Assembly (NCBI GenBank): GCA_011634665.1 | Contig: WAEK01000028.1 | Coordinates: 186,001-250,000 of the forward strand | DNA: 64,000 bases | Direction of reading: 5' to 3' | Source of the DNA: Mortierella sp. BCC40632 | Taxonomy: Eukaryota > Mortierellomycota > Mortierellomycetes > Mortierellales > Mortierellaceae | In this document: piece by piece, positions 35,305-47,000 of the stretch | How positions within the stretch are numbered: the first letter of the stretch is position 1 | Layout of the letters: each line of letters begins with the position of its first letter | The notes under the pieces: model-generated | What the model saw: the letters and a program-made list of their open reading frames with translations, nothing else | What the model was told of the DNA's origin: nothing | Databases searched by the model: none | Translations under genes and position numbers: made by a program

Positions 35305-35732
35305 TGTAGTGTGCGTGTGCCTGGGTGCCTGTTGTCTGTGCCTCTGTGCCTCGGTTGTGACTATCTCTCCCCAAAACTTAACTCAACTGTGCTAGTCTAC
35401 CCAACACCACCCACCCACCCAAACCACACTTCCTTGGCTGTATCTATTATGAAATGTCTGCATGCGGACATGTGATGACCGTGTCAAAAAATATTACTAT
35501 TCTTATTATTTTAGAGAGGAGAGGAAAGAGGCATATTGACAATGCCTTTTTTTCTTTTCTTGTTTTATTTGCAGCATGGTCCATCAAGACAGCAACCTGG
35601 CTGTCTCCCTGCTGTGAAGTGTGAAAATAATAGAATATTATCTGCGATGTTGGCCCTGCCATCATCATCCTGGAAGAAGAAACTCTACTTACTCATCCGT
35701 TCGTTGTCCTCCCTCAAGTCCCTAGTTCCAAT
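34897..35732. promoter_or_regulatory. Dynactin 5' region with long TC microsatellite
   Basis: 836 nt between the dynactin ATG and the upstream chitinase stop. It holds purine-rich DNA next to the dynactin start and a long TC repeat. The multi-Ser-Leu reading frames through the repeat are artefacts. Confidence 0.5.
35214..35302. repeat. Poly-T plus (TC)n microsatellite
   Basis: About 18 T followed by roughly 36 TC dinucleotides, uninterrupted, upstream of the dynactin gene. Confidence 0.95.
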
Positions 35733-37835
35733 TTACTGGAAGAGGCGACGGCGACGGAGTGCCGAGCTGCAAGCACTTCCTTTGGTCCACACGCTCGACG
35801 TACCAGGAGTGTCGCCCTGGGTCCACCACTGAGCCGTGTAAATGAATCCGTTGTACGACACTCGGGCACCTGCGTTGTACGCTCCCGAAGCCGACCACGC
35901 TGCCACACCGCTGCACGATCCAGGGGTGGCCGTTTGCGTAGGCTGAGAAGTTCCACAGGGTCCCTTGTCCTCCCATGGAAGACCATCCGTAGGCTTGTTG
36001 TTCTGAGACCACCAGCGAGCAGTGTACAAGCGACCGTTATACGAGACCTGCGCTCCACCATTGTAGGCAGTGCTCGGGTTCCAGGCGGGGGTATTGCAGA
36101 CGGGGCCAGAGGTCGACGTGGGAATGATGCTCGTGGTCGTGGGAGTTGTTCCAGAGGTTGTCGAGGTGTGTGAAATACTTGTGGTGGGGGTCGAGCCATC
36201 GAAAGGAGGGATCACTCCACTGCAGCGGGCCACATTGGCACCCAAGGCAGCCTTACAGATCTGCTGAGCGGCCGAAGTCGCGTCAAGGTTGTTGGGCTGA
36301 CCCTTAGCCTTGTACAGCTCCCAGAAGAATCCTCCTCGGGATCCCTGTCCGGCCAAGATAGCCGTCAACTCGGACTGAGTCAATGGCAATTGGTGGGTAG
36401 GGTCGTGGTCAATGGATGGGTAGGCGGGAATACCGATTTCGTAACCGACAGTGGCCTGCATTCCGTTGGAAGCATACGAGTTCATGTAGTAGAGGACCTG
36501 CTGGCTAAGCGAGCACACGTTGGTGTCGGGGCACTCGTGGTACTGCTGGTTGTTCGAGAGATCGTAGGTCATGACATTGACACCACCAGAGTTGGCAATA
36601 AAGTTGTAGGCATCGGGGTACCACTTGAACATGTTGTACCAAATGTTCTTGAGGTTTCCACCCCACCAGTTGGTCGACAATCCACCGGCAGCGGAGGCAG
36701 CCGTGGCAATCTTGAGGTTGGGAGCGATGGCCTTGATGTTGATCTCAACATCCTTCATGATAGCGGTGTACTTGTACACGGTCTGGTGCGAGGTCCAGGG
36801 ACCAGTCGAAGCACCCTTCTTATAGTAATCGGCATGCCACATTTCCTCGTAATCTGGAAGGGAGAGAGGAGGAGAAAGTCAGTCCCCAGAACCCCCTTTA
36901 ATGTCCCTCGAGCGTTAATAACGGAAATCAGACATTTCAGGATACGTACCGATATCGATTCCAGCAAGACCAAGATCCTTGCCAAGGTAGACGAAATCCT
37001 GGTAAGGATCGCGGTTGACCTTGACGAAGTAGTCACTACCGGGAACCAGGTTGGTTTGGCCGTTAAGACTGTCCTTCCATTGGCGACCTATTTTACAAGT
37101 AGCAGAACAGGAGGCGGCGCTTAATTGAATGACCAGAAACAGAGACAAAAAAAAGTCACTCACTGGACACAGATGAGCTCAGGCAGTATGCCCCCCTGAC
37201 AAATTCTTACCAGGAATCATCTCGGGGTGGAAGACAGGAGGGTCACCACCAGCCTTAGAGCGGACGTAATCCTGAGCTTGTTGCCAGGTGGTCGAGTTGG
37301 CAGGTTCGGGGAAAATGTCAAAGTCGGCCAGAACAGTGCCTTCACTCTTGGGCTCGCAAGTGTAGCACCACATGTTGGCCTCCGTGCAGGCAGCGAGTGA
37401 ACCACCATTCTCGATAATCTTGTAGTAGTTCGGGGTCGTGGTACCGTATCCTCCGACGGAGTAGTACGTGTAGGCATAGGGGAAGCATCCGTAGTTCCAT
37501 CCTCCCATCGACAGGAAAACTTCAACACCTCCGGCTTGGAGCTTGGCGACCTGAGCCTTCAAATCAGCGAATCCATAGTCACCTCCATTCGCGTAACTGA
37601 GACCAACGTGCTCGAGGGTGTTCGATCCAGGGACGTAAACCATTCCGGGACGGACAAAGGACAAGAAAATACGGTTGACAGGGATCGTAGCAGCATTGTC
37701 AGCGAGAGCCTTGAGTTTGGCGGGTCCGTTGTTGGGATTGAGGAGGAGGTATCCAGCGGCAGAGGCTGCTGCTTCGGCGCTGTAGAACAGCGAAGCAGCC
37801 GAGACGACCGAGAGAAGGATAGTCGTCAGATGCAT
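35733..37835 (-). CDS. Secreted GH18 chitinase with two CBM5/12 modules
   Basis: Glycoside hydrolase family 18 chitinase for the fungal wall or external chitin. Exons are 37211-37835, 36950-37087 and 35733-36853, 627 aa. A signal peptide covers about aa 1-23. The substrate strand motif VFLSMGGWNYGCF is followed by the catalytic motif GIDIDYEE, split by intron 2, with D253, D255 and catalytic acid E257. The usual first Asp of DxxDxDxE is Ala250 here. VMTYDLSNN and GYEIGIPAYP complete the barrel. A Thr/Ser-rich linker (about aa 460-490) leads to two chitin-binding type-3 modules of about 45 residues each, with AWNPSTAYNGG and AWSASGAYNAG and paired Trp residues (ARWWSQ, AQWWTQ). A TATA box lies about 100 nt upstream of the ATG, one of the few clear ones in this window. 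Confidence 0.94.
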
Positions 37836-37937
37836 TGCGGAGCGAGTACAGGGATGAGGGGCAGATGTGTAAGGAGAAAGAGAAGAAGGGATGAGAGGAG
37901 CGCGGTGAGGAAGAAATTTGACGAAGACGGGGATGCC

Positions 37938-37944
37938 TTTTATA
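37938..37944 (-). promoter_or_regulatory. TATA box of the chitinase gene
   Basis: TATAAAA on the - strand, 103 nt upstream of the chitinase ATG and in the right orientation. A CT-rich leader lies between it and the start codon. Confidence 0.6.
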
Positions 37945-38547
37945 CTTGAGCTCCCAAGGTAGGTGCTAGTCTTCTGAACTCCTTTGTCTGTGGTTCCACT
38001 GGTTGACGCCACACTTCTGGTAACCTTTCTGTTGGCATGGTATAGCCAACGGAATGGTATTCTTTGGAGATATGGGTGTGTACAACCGACCTTGGTGGAA
38101 GACTAGCAAGCGAGAGAAGCTTAATGAAGGGGAGAATGTCTTTCACGATGTTGACAAAGATGATCCGTATCCGTGATAAGATTGCATTTGTTCCACGGAG
38201 TAGGGCAGTAAGTATGAATGCCGACACAGGGTCTTATTGAATAGGTAATGAAGTATTAGACGCGTCAAAGGCCGTTGCTGTCTGGTTCACCTCCAGAATC
38301 TTCTTCATTGCGCCCTTTGGCCATTCTAGGTGGAGTAAACAAAGATGAGAGCAAAAGGATTCATCTCAGGCCGCCGTGCCTGCTTTGTTCCACGGTCACT
38401 CTGCCTCTCTGTCACTCTGTCTGAACAAAGGCAAGAACATTGGGCGTGTTGGAGAATGGAGAGGAACTAGATGAAAGGAACTGACCTTTTGATTATGCAA
38501 GATTGTGCATTGGTCTGTAGGTCAACGCACTGTGGATGTTAGTTCAG

Positions 38548-38577
38548 GGTCAAGGTCAAGGTCAAGGTCAAAGTCAA
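38548..38577. repeat. GGTCAA hexamer tandem repeat
   Basis: Four perfect GGTCAA units followed by one imperfect copy. It does not match the common fungal telomere repeat TTAGGG. Confidence 0.85.
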
Positions 38578-39524
38578 GGGAGGCCTATCGAAAGCATTGA
38601 TTCTATTCACTAGTGATCTAAGAAAGTGAGTGTCACTCGATACTGACTATGTCTGGCGAGCCATTGCTCTAATATCTAATATTTCTTTGCTATGTCAAGT
38701 TCCAAGCATGACCTTGCCTAATTAACAGGAAAAGGTACCACTTCACTCAAAAGAACGCTCTCCCATCCCATTCTAATGGATGCCCCAGTCTGCTCGGACC
38801 GGTCTATCCCTTTCGTGGGAGAATAATTTCACTCGATTCTGTGTCTGTAAAGACAAATGCACCGTACGACGACTTGAGGGATAGATAGGGTTTATAGCGC
38901 TATGGATAGCACGCGTCAACGTTACGCGAACTCTGTCAAAGGCATGCATGAGGAAAGGGGGTGAGGAGTGGAATGCCCCAATCATAAATGATCTCGACAG
39001 CAATCGGTCACTAACTAGGAAGAGATTGTGTGAACTGTGCTTCTCCCCTTTGCCTCTGCCCCTGAGTAATGCAGTACCAAACAGGCTTTTACTCTCACCC
39101 GCTCTTCCCTTGAGAGCAATTACCATTGGCGTTGGGACCAGCAGCACTTTACCATGTCCATATCGGTGTTGGGGGAAGACTAGGAGGTGCCTTTTTTTTT
39201 TTTTTTTTTTTTAAATGATCTCTGCTGATATGAAATCAAACCAATATCGCTAGATGGGCTGTCAACACAGATAGAGCATCAAAGTGGAGAGAGACAGACA
39301 GGAAAGGAAAGTACGTGGAGGAGGTATCATCAATCTTGCGCATTGACACAGGGCCTAAACCGATTTATCTATTAATCCAAGCTAAAGATATTCCTTTGAA
39401 TCAGCACAGATATCCCATGCTAGTTAAGACAATAGAAAACACACGACTCCTCTCCCTCTTCACCTTCGCCCTCACCTTTACTTTCTTCAATCCTTTCCTT
39501 AGCTGTTGTCCTGCGGGTGAATAG

Positions 39525-39620
39525 GATGCACAAACACGGACTCTCATCATGAGAGCGTTGGACAGGAAAGAGTTTCTCCAATCGATCTTGACCGATATCA
39601 CCCAGGAGGAAATGGACTAG
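39525..39620 (+). other. Exon-like fragment, possible 3' terminal exon
   Basis: A 3' splice-like GAATAG is followed by 31 codons and a TAG stop, reading ...RALDRKEFLQSILTDITQ... This is amphipathic and protein-like, but no upstream exon could be joined with confidence. It may be a decayed gene fragment. Confidence 0.2.
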
Positions 39621-39901
39621 GGAGTGTCCGTGTTAGTGTTCATGAGATGCCATAGTTCAGTGGCACTTGATATGAGTCTTGGACAGAAGAGGGGAAGAAA
39701 GTGCTCAGAAGACGCATGTTTGCGCACACATTTGGATTGTGTCCAGCGCAAATGTCAATGGAAAGCGACAAACATGGACCATGCACGTTTATCGAGTAGT
39801 CAAAAAGTCCATGGGTGGGACTAAAGGACAGGAATGTGACAAAACGACCAAAAAAGAAGCGCTTGGACCTCTGGCTCTCATGTTTACTCCAGACCTCTCT
39901 G

Positions 39902-40279
39902 TTATCCTTTGGAGAGTGAGAGGGTCAAGTGGTTGCGATAGCTGACCCATTTGGTTACTAGCTCGCGTAGATGAGTGGAGGGCTGCATAATCAGGTTATC
40001 TGTACCAATGCCGAGTGGTTCCTAGCAACAGAGGTGATGGCAAATGGCGCCAAAACAGCTCGAGTAGATTTTCATTCCCTTGTGCTGTCAAAGCCTACGT
40101 ACACACTGGCACATATTCACACACACACACACACACACACACAAAAAAAACAATGGGGGAAAAGGGCTTACTGAGCCCTCCTGTTTAATGTGTTCAACGA
40201 TCGATTGAAGCTTTTTGGGCACATTCAAAGCGTGTGCCCGCCCCATCCGGTCTTCCGAGACGCGGATGTTCCGTTCCAT
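39902..40279 (-). CDS. Possible two-exon small protein
   Basis: An ATG at 40279 opens 36 codons (MERNIRVSEDRMGRAHALNV...) ending in a good GTAAGC donor at 40171. A phase-0 acceptor ATTATGCAG precedes a second exon at 39902-39982 ending in TAA, giving 62 aa. The intron contains the AC (GT on this strand) microsatellite. No family is recognised, and the second exon is uncertain. Confidence 0.25.
40119..40142. repeat. (AC)n microsatellite
   Basis: About twelve AC dinucleotides followed by A9. Confidence 0.9.
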
Positions 40280-40881
40280 TTGGGTCGAAGGTATCCCTCT
40301 CTTTGCTCTACTTTTTGACTGGGGCCATTGTCATTGATATGGTTGAAAAGGTGTGGGTTCACTTTGTGTTATCAGAACAATGATCGATCAACCTATCCAT
40401 TCTGTCCCTAATCGTCCAATGGGATTAAATTCTATCTCTGTTTCTCTCCCCATGGGGGAAGAGGGTCTTTTGTGAAGGATCCGTCAGACCTTTTTTTTTT
40501 TTTTTTTTTTTTTTTCCCAAAAGGACGAATTGAAAAAAAAAAAAAAAAAGAGTCACAGAAAAGACATCCAGAACCCTGCCTTTTTGATGTGATCGTGACT
40601 GACGATGCGAATCCTCCCACGAGAGAGGGAAAAAAAACAAAAAAAGATGATTCAGACCCCGCCAGAGTATAAAAAGGAATTGATCCCCGGAAGTCGTGAC
40701 AAAAAGTATCTACAAAGCATTCTTCAAACAGTACTGACAGATCCAATCACTCCGTGGGACTTGTCAGTGATTCCAGACTGCAAGACCAACTAGGTGTGTT
40801 TAAGAGTTGAACAGTCGCTTCAGTCGCTGTTCGAACGTCAGACGCATCTGAAATACCTATTTTCAATTATAATCCAAAAAA

Positions 40882-40883
<2 letters not shown>

Positions 40884-40917
<34 letters not shown>
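40884..40917. repeat. (AG)n microsatellite
   Basis: About sixteen AG dinucleotides downstream of the VPS8 stop codon. Confidence 0.9.
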
Positions 40918-40921
<4 letters not shown>

Positions 40922-41083
40922 AAGAAAGAGAAAGAGAGAAAAGATCCGGTAGTTTGATCTCATACACTTTGAAGCATATTCTTGCAAGGATCCAAAGTTG
41001 AAAAGAGACTCAAAAGGAACAAAATAGCCATTAATGTAATAAACTCGTGTTGAAATTAGGTTCATTGTTGTTTAAAAAAAGCT

Positions 41084-44000
41084 TCAATAGCCTAGACAGT
41101 GGCGGTGGTATCCACGCCCATTACGGAAGATCATCAAGTCCTTGTCCGAGGCATCGGCACTCTTCCCAGAAGGGCCATGGCCCTTGACAGACTCTAGGTC
41201 CTTGCTCATGTTCGCATCCTCGTCCATCTCCCTTTCCTTGCCCTTACCATTGCTCTTTGCCCTAGCACTATTCACTACAGAAGTCGTCGACGATGATCCC
41301 GACGACTCTTGTACCGCTGTGTTTCCGCAACCTTCTGCTAGTGCTGCCGATCCAGTGTTATAGGGCTCTGGGGCAGGAGACTCGTTCCTACTAGATGCTT
41401 CGCCATCATTAGCATCTCCATTTCTATTGTCGCTCGCTTCAACACCAACAACACTGCTCGCCAATGCCGCCTTGATTGCCTTGGCTGCCGCCTTTTGTTG
41501 CATCACCCTCAGTTCTCGGACCACACTCGGACCCCAGAAGGCTCCTCCACAAATCTCACAATTGCCCTTTCGGGGTCTCCATCCGCGGCCACGACTCTTA
41601 ACAACCAATTGGACTCCCATGAATAGATCTCGCTCAAAGAGACCATTGGTCATTTCGAGCAATTGACCTTCATACTTGTAGGTGTCTAGCATTCCCAAAA
41701 AGATGTCCTTATAGTCCGAGAATTGGTTTTTGAGCGACTCTTCATCATCGTTCTTCTCTTCGACATCTCGTCCATTTTCTTTCTTGTCTGCCTTGCCACG
41801 GCTTTGGGCCTCATCTGACTTCAACAAACGACGCAAGAGAGAGGGAAGAGAGACTTGAGTAGTCGACGTCGAGAGCAAAAGTGTAGTCAAGATCGACTGT
41901 ACATAGCTCTTAAAGTTGTTCAGTAATTGATCCACCACCTGGAATGAACGCTGGCTTTCTTCTCCCACATTTGAGAACAATGCTGGAGGCGCATTCTCGA
42001 TCATGAGCATTGCAGCAGAGGTTGATGCGGCGACCGTAACTGGCGGCGACCGTAAACCAACATCTGTAGACACCGCCTGATCCCCTTCCTTTGACTGAAC
42101 GTGTCGTTTCGATTCAATCAAGTACGACATATTTCTGGAGGCCGAGACAAATACTTGCAACAAACGAAACCAGAGGGTTTCCGTATCGCTTTCACTCTTT
42201 GGGTTCTGTACATGAGGCTGCGATCGCTGCTTTGTTGCATCTGTCGTCCTTGCCTGCGTGAGAAGCTTGACCGTCTGGCTTCGCCTCTCACACAACTGCT
42301 TTCCAACATTCAACACACCCCTCAAACGAACCAGTGTGGCTCGCATGTTGGATTGCTCCTCCATCGTCCAATAGGCGTCCTGGATTTCGCCCACACTCTT
42401 GGATTTTACGAGGGTGGTCGTCATACTGATCCGCTCTCTAACAATCTCCAGGACCTTAGTCAGCGCTCCACCGACATTGCCGCTTCTTTCCAAAATCCAG
42501 ACAACTGCATCCACCACTCCAGCTTCCTCGCAGACCTTCAGCACTCGCTCGAGTCTATAGCTGTTATCCTGGTGGCGCTCGAGATAGTCATATACTCCAG
42601 AAGGGTCATAGTGGCAAAGCAACTCTACATATTGCTCGTGAATTTCAGGATCCGTAATAGCTGCAGCGCCAATAGACTCGTGATCTAAATTTTGCATCCT
42701 CGCTGCTCCGGTACGAACATATCTTTGGTCCAGATCGCCTGCATCTTGGTCATTCTCATTCGTGAGGTTGGAAGAGGGTTCCAGCAAACCTCGCAAGTAT
42801 GCAAAGAGTCGCGGTTTCGATCCGTGCAAGGTTTCCATCACAGATCTGTGCTCGGCATTTAGATACCGGTGGACCAAAAGGGCGGCTTGCTCACCGTCAA
42901 TGTCAACAATTTCTGCAATATGGTCCATAGCTGTCTTGATGATATCCGTCCTTTGTTTCTCCGTCAAGGTTGCACGGGAGGTTCTCGCGGGGTCGAGCAG
43001 CTTGCGGATTGCATCATAGACCTGTGAGCGTCGTTCTGGATCCTTCAAGTAAGTGACAATCAGTGGTCCATACTGTTTCTGTTGTCGATACATCTTCTCC
43101 AAGACTCGATAGAACCCTGCTCGCTCATAAAGCTCCATCATCTTGGACTCATCTCCAGGTGAATAACAGCGAAGAAGTGATTGTACTGCTACTTGACGCT
43201 CCTCTCGTGTTGCAGGGTCTGTGTCGCTAGAGAGACGGGTCAATATCCTGTGGAGTGTTGTGGGTGAAAGTGCGAGAGTCTTGGGCGACTTTGCGTAATT
43301 GCGTGCTACAAAACTGTAGAGATGTGCCACATCCTTGTCCGTGTACTCGTCTCCATAAGACGAATGACTCTCTCCATTGGTGCCCACAATAGACTGTGAA
43401 GAGTTTGAGAAGGATGTACTGGGTGTCAAAACCTCCAAGAGAGTGTTGATGATGAGTTGCTTGCTCATAATTCGACCAGGACCTTCCTGACCATTCCGTG
43501 TCACTTGAGAGAAATCTCGACTAGTCGAGGCCAGGTAGCTGTCTTCAAACGCCATGTCCATGACCTTCAAAAACTCATTGCAGTCGTGCCTCAAGAAGAG
43601 TCTCAAGTAAGGGTATGTCGGTTCTGAGTCCTCAGCATCGTCCACATCACCGGTTAGGATGAGCTCTCCACCCGATGGAGGCCACATGACGCATCGACCG
43701 GAAAAGATGAAGGAGTAGAGTGATACCTTGGCGGCTACAGCTTCCTGTTCCTCCAAGTTGGTTCCATCGATAAACGACTTGCCCAAGAGGCTGTCCGAGA
43801 GGTACTGGTAGAGTTTTTGAACAATCTCCTCATCTGTTGGCCCGTCATAGTTTAGATGTCTGTCGTGGCTGGAGATACTCTGGGAAGGATCGATAACCGA
43901 ATCTTCGGCAGGGGCATCAGCGCCAGCATCATCCTGCTCTATTAACATCCTGGTCCTGTCCTTAAGAATAGACTTGATAACCTTCAACAATTCGACCACT

Positions 44001-47000
44001 GGACTGACGTAATCCGCAATACTCTTGTTCCAAACATAAATGAGTCCTGTGTACAGCTTGTGTTGTTGACAGAGCGCAACGATCTGGTGCATTTCAAGGA
44101 CATGACAGGGTGTGTGGCAGATACAAAGCTCGAGCTCCTTGAACATGCCACGGCTGCTGTAATACTGGACAAAAGCCTGCATTACCTGCGGAGGCATTTC
44201 TGTTAATCGATCCTGAAGAATGTATCCCTCAAGTGACTGTAAAAAGATGCCCTTCACGTTTGGACTAGCTTCTGCATAACGCTCATAAACATCTTCAAAT
44301 AGAAAAACTTGATCTTCCAAGGCTAGACAGCTCTCAATTGCTTGGATAGCAAGATCGTGGAAGAGAACAGTTCCCGCTCCAACACCACCAGCAGCTTCGT
44401 CAGAGTCAACGTCCAACATTCGTTCGGGGTTGAAGGTATAGTTGAGTGAGGCTGTGAGGAGCTCATAAATTTTTTCGCCCACTAGCTGCTTCCTTGTCAC
44501 CTCGTCCTCAGGTAAGCCAACAACAGCTGTTTGAACAGACTTTCCCGTGTAAAAGAGTGTTGCCAAGGCAATTCCCTCGAGGAAATCTCCTGATTTTACT
44601 AACGCAAGGATACGGTCGGTCCAATTGAGGATTGTGCCAATCTGAACTCGGCGTACTCCCTGAAGCATTAAAAAAAAAAAAAAAAAAAATCGATGCAATG
44701 TGAGGAAATTGTCTTGTATATTCAATTGAGAAGGAACGATAATCAGCCCGACAACTCTTTTTTGACTCACCAAAATGAATAATTTTCCTTTGTGGGCCTT
44801 CCAGCTGTTGTTGTAGCACATGTCACCAACAGGAAGCTTGGTATCCGCAGCTGTGAGAGGAGCTGAGGGAGGGCGATGAATCTTTGCAACATCCTTGAAC
44901 CAATCGTGGTAAACTATCTGAAGTGACCGAGCACTACAGCGTTCCGTCTCGCACATTAACTTTGGGTCAAATACAATGATGTCTTCAGTATTTGTTAGGA
45001 GCAACAAAATCTATAGTGAGCATGAAAAACCAGACCACGGTTAGTAACTGTCAAGCCAACGACAAGTCTCTAAGCATCACAAACGGATCTAAACGTACCT
45101 GTGGTCGCACCCATTGTATACCAACAATCCCCTCCCTGCAAACCCAGTCGCCAACCTTGACGAAATCGAATTTTGGTGTCTTCCCATTCGCCTCAACCCC
45201 TGGCCTTCTTTCTGGACTGAGATGCATTGCTGTGCTACTGTGCCCCGTACTTCGAACGACTTGGATGATATAAAGATGGCGGTTCCATGAAAAGGCTAAT
45301 AACGGGTTTGTTTCTACTGGCTCATTCTCTGCTTTAAAAAAAAAGGAGGGAGAATGTTAGGTTTAGTCCCAGGAACTATCCGATGATCACTTCACAAAGA
45401 ATGAGTACTCTTGAGCTCTTACCTGCTCCTCGTGGGCTCTTGGTAGCTGGGAACCATGCCAAATTTCCTGAAATCACCGCCGATGATTCTCCATCTCTGC
45501 TTTGAAGTTCTTTTGGTCGCAAGAACTTGAAAATCGTCTGAGGCTGTGGCTTCACGCAAATGATCAACAACTACTCGTTCAAGCACAGAGTGTTTCATTG
45601 AAGACTTAGTGAGTTGTTTTCAAATAAACAGGCTTGATTCTTAGACAAGAATATAAAAGTGAGTCTAAAAACAATACCTTGAATGGAGTAAGGATTGCTA
45701 CCAGTCCAGCATTATCGGCTGGATGTGGGACCTGCCCATACGGTAGAACACCCATTCCAAAAATCGTGCTTTGGCGCGGCGCCCCGATTGCTCCACGACC
45801 ATCGAACCCTCGAGGGAGCTTTGGTACAGGGTACTTTCCTAGCAATCTAGTCGTTTCGACAGCGTTTACCATCATAACTTTGTAAAGCAAATGATGGAAC
45901 ACCATTCCCTACCCGCCATACGAGAACATTGGATATCAAATTGTCAGATCTCAGGCACTTGAGATAGAAGACTCCAATGTAACTGGTACATAAAAGAGAG
46001 AGAGGGAGATGGAGAGAGAACTTACCTGGTCGTCTGCGCTCACAACCTCGGCTCTCTTGATCCCGACAAACCCAACAGAAAGAATGGCGGATCCTCTGAT
46101 ATGTCCAAGTTTTCTCCCTGAGAGAGCAATCTCTTTAGTAATAGGAGGAAGGATTCGAGAGGGCGCGCTCGGTTTGCTGATATTCCAAACGATAACGCTT
46201 CCAAGAGAATGTCCTGCTACCATGTATGTGTTATCAGAGGAAATTGCGATCGAGGAGACTGCTCCGTGTTCAATTGCATAGTGAGCGCTTCCATAGATTC
46301 CAATAAGAGTCTGCGTAGGACTATAAACTAGGATAGATCCACGACTCGTTCCCACGGCAATAATGCTTGACACTGCGATACATGTTCCTAAGCCGGACTG
46401 GGCCTTGATTTCATCCGAAAAGAGTTGCTCCGAAAGCTTCAAGAGTGGTGTCCATCTGAAGGTTTCCCAGGGTTCTGCACCCGAACCTCCCCCGGGGGAG
46501 AGGGATTCGGTCTGATTTAGTCCTGTGAGCGAAAAGGACGCAGAGGATGCCATTGAATGACGTCCTGTGAGCGCTGACGATGATGCCACTGATCCTGGGC
46601 CACCATGAGACAAAGGATGGGGACGGAGCCGGTGCATTGGCTCTGAAGATCTCAGAGACAAGCCTGAGAGTGGTGAACTGGGGAGAGACGAAGGGCCGAA
46701 ACCTCCATGGTGGTGATGGCCAGACATGAGTGATGTCTGAGAAAGAGTATCTTCTCTGTGAATATCGGAAGCCGAGTCCAGCTCTGAAGTACCGTTTCTC
46801 AGTCCGCCATACCCATGGACTTCGTCGTCGTCTTCATCCGAGGCCTCATTTAAGATCGCATCCAGGTTTAGATAATTAAAAAAAAAAAAATTGGGCGGGG
46901 GTTAAATTAATGATTTCAGATAAGATCGCAAAAAAAAAAAAAAAAAAAAATGGTGATGCGCGTGAGAATGCTCGTTCCATGGCCTGATATCTTACATCTC

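Larger units (their letters stand above)
37945..41083. other. Gene-poor region upstream of the chitinase
   Basis: About 3.1 kb with no recognisable gene between the chitinase promoter and the VPS8 stop. It holds the GGTCAA repeat, an AC repeat, an AG repeat and three long homopolymers (39190-39212, 40491-40515 and 40531-40548). Three exon-like fragments with splice-compatible edges are listed separately; none has a recognised family. Confidence 0.5.

Noticed and set aside
36390..37124. 244-codon + strand frame
   Set aside because: It lies antisense to the chitinase catalytic domain, whose motifs and splice sites are convincing; the + strand frame runs through the introns and has no recognisable domain.
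38548..38577. GGTCAA repeat as a possible interstitial telomere
   Set aside because: It does not match TTAGGG or other fungal telomere units known to me and has only four or five copies.
38773..39147. 124-codon - strand frame
   Set aside because: Composition is irregular, no domain is recognisable and no splice signals frame it.
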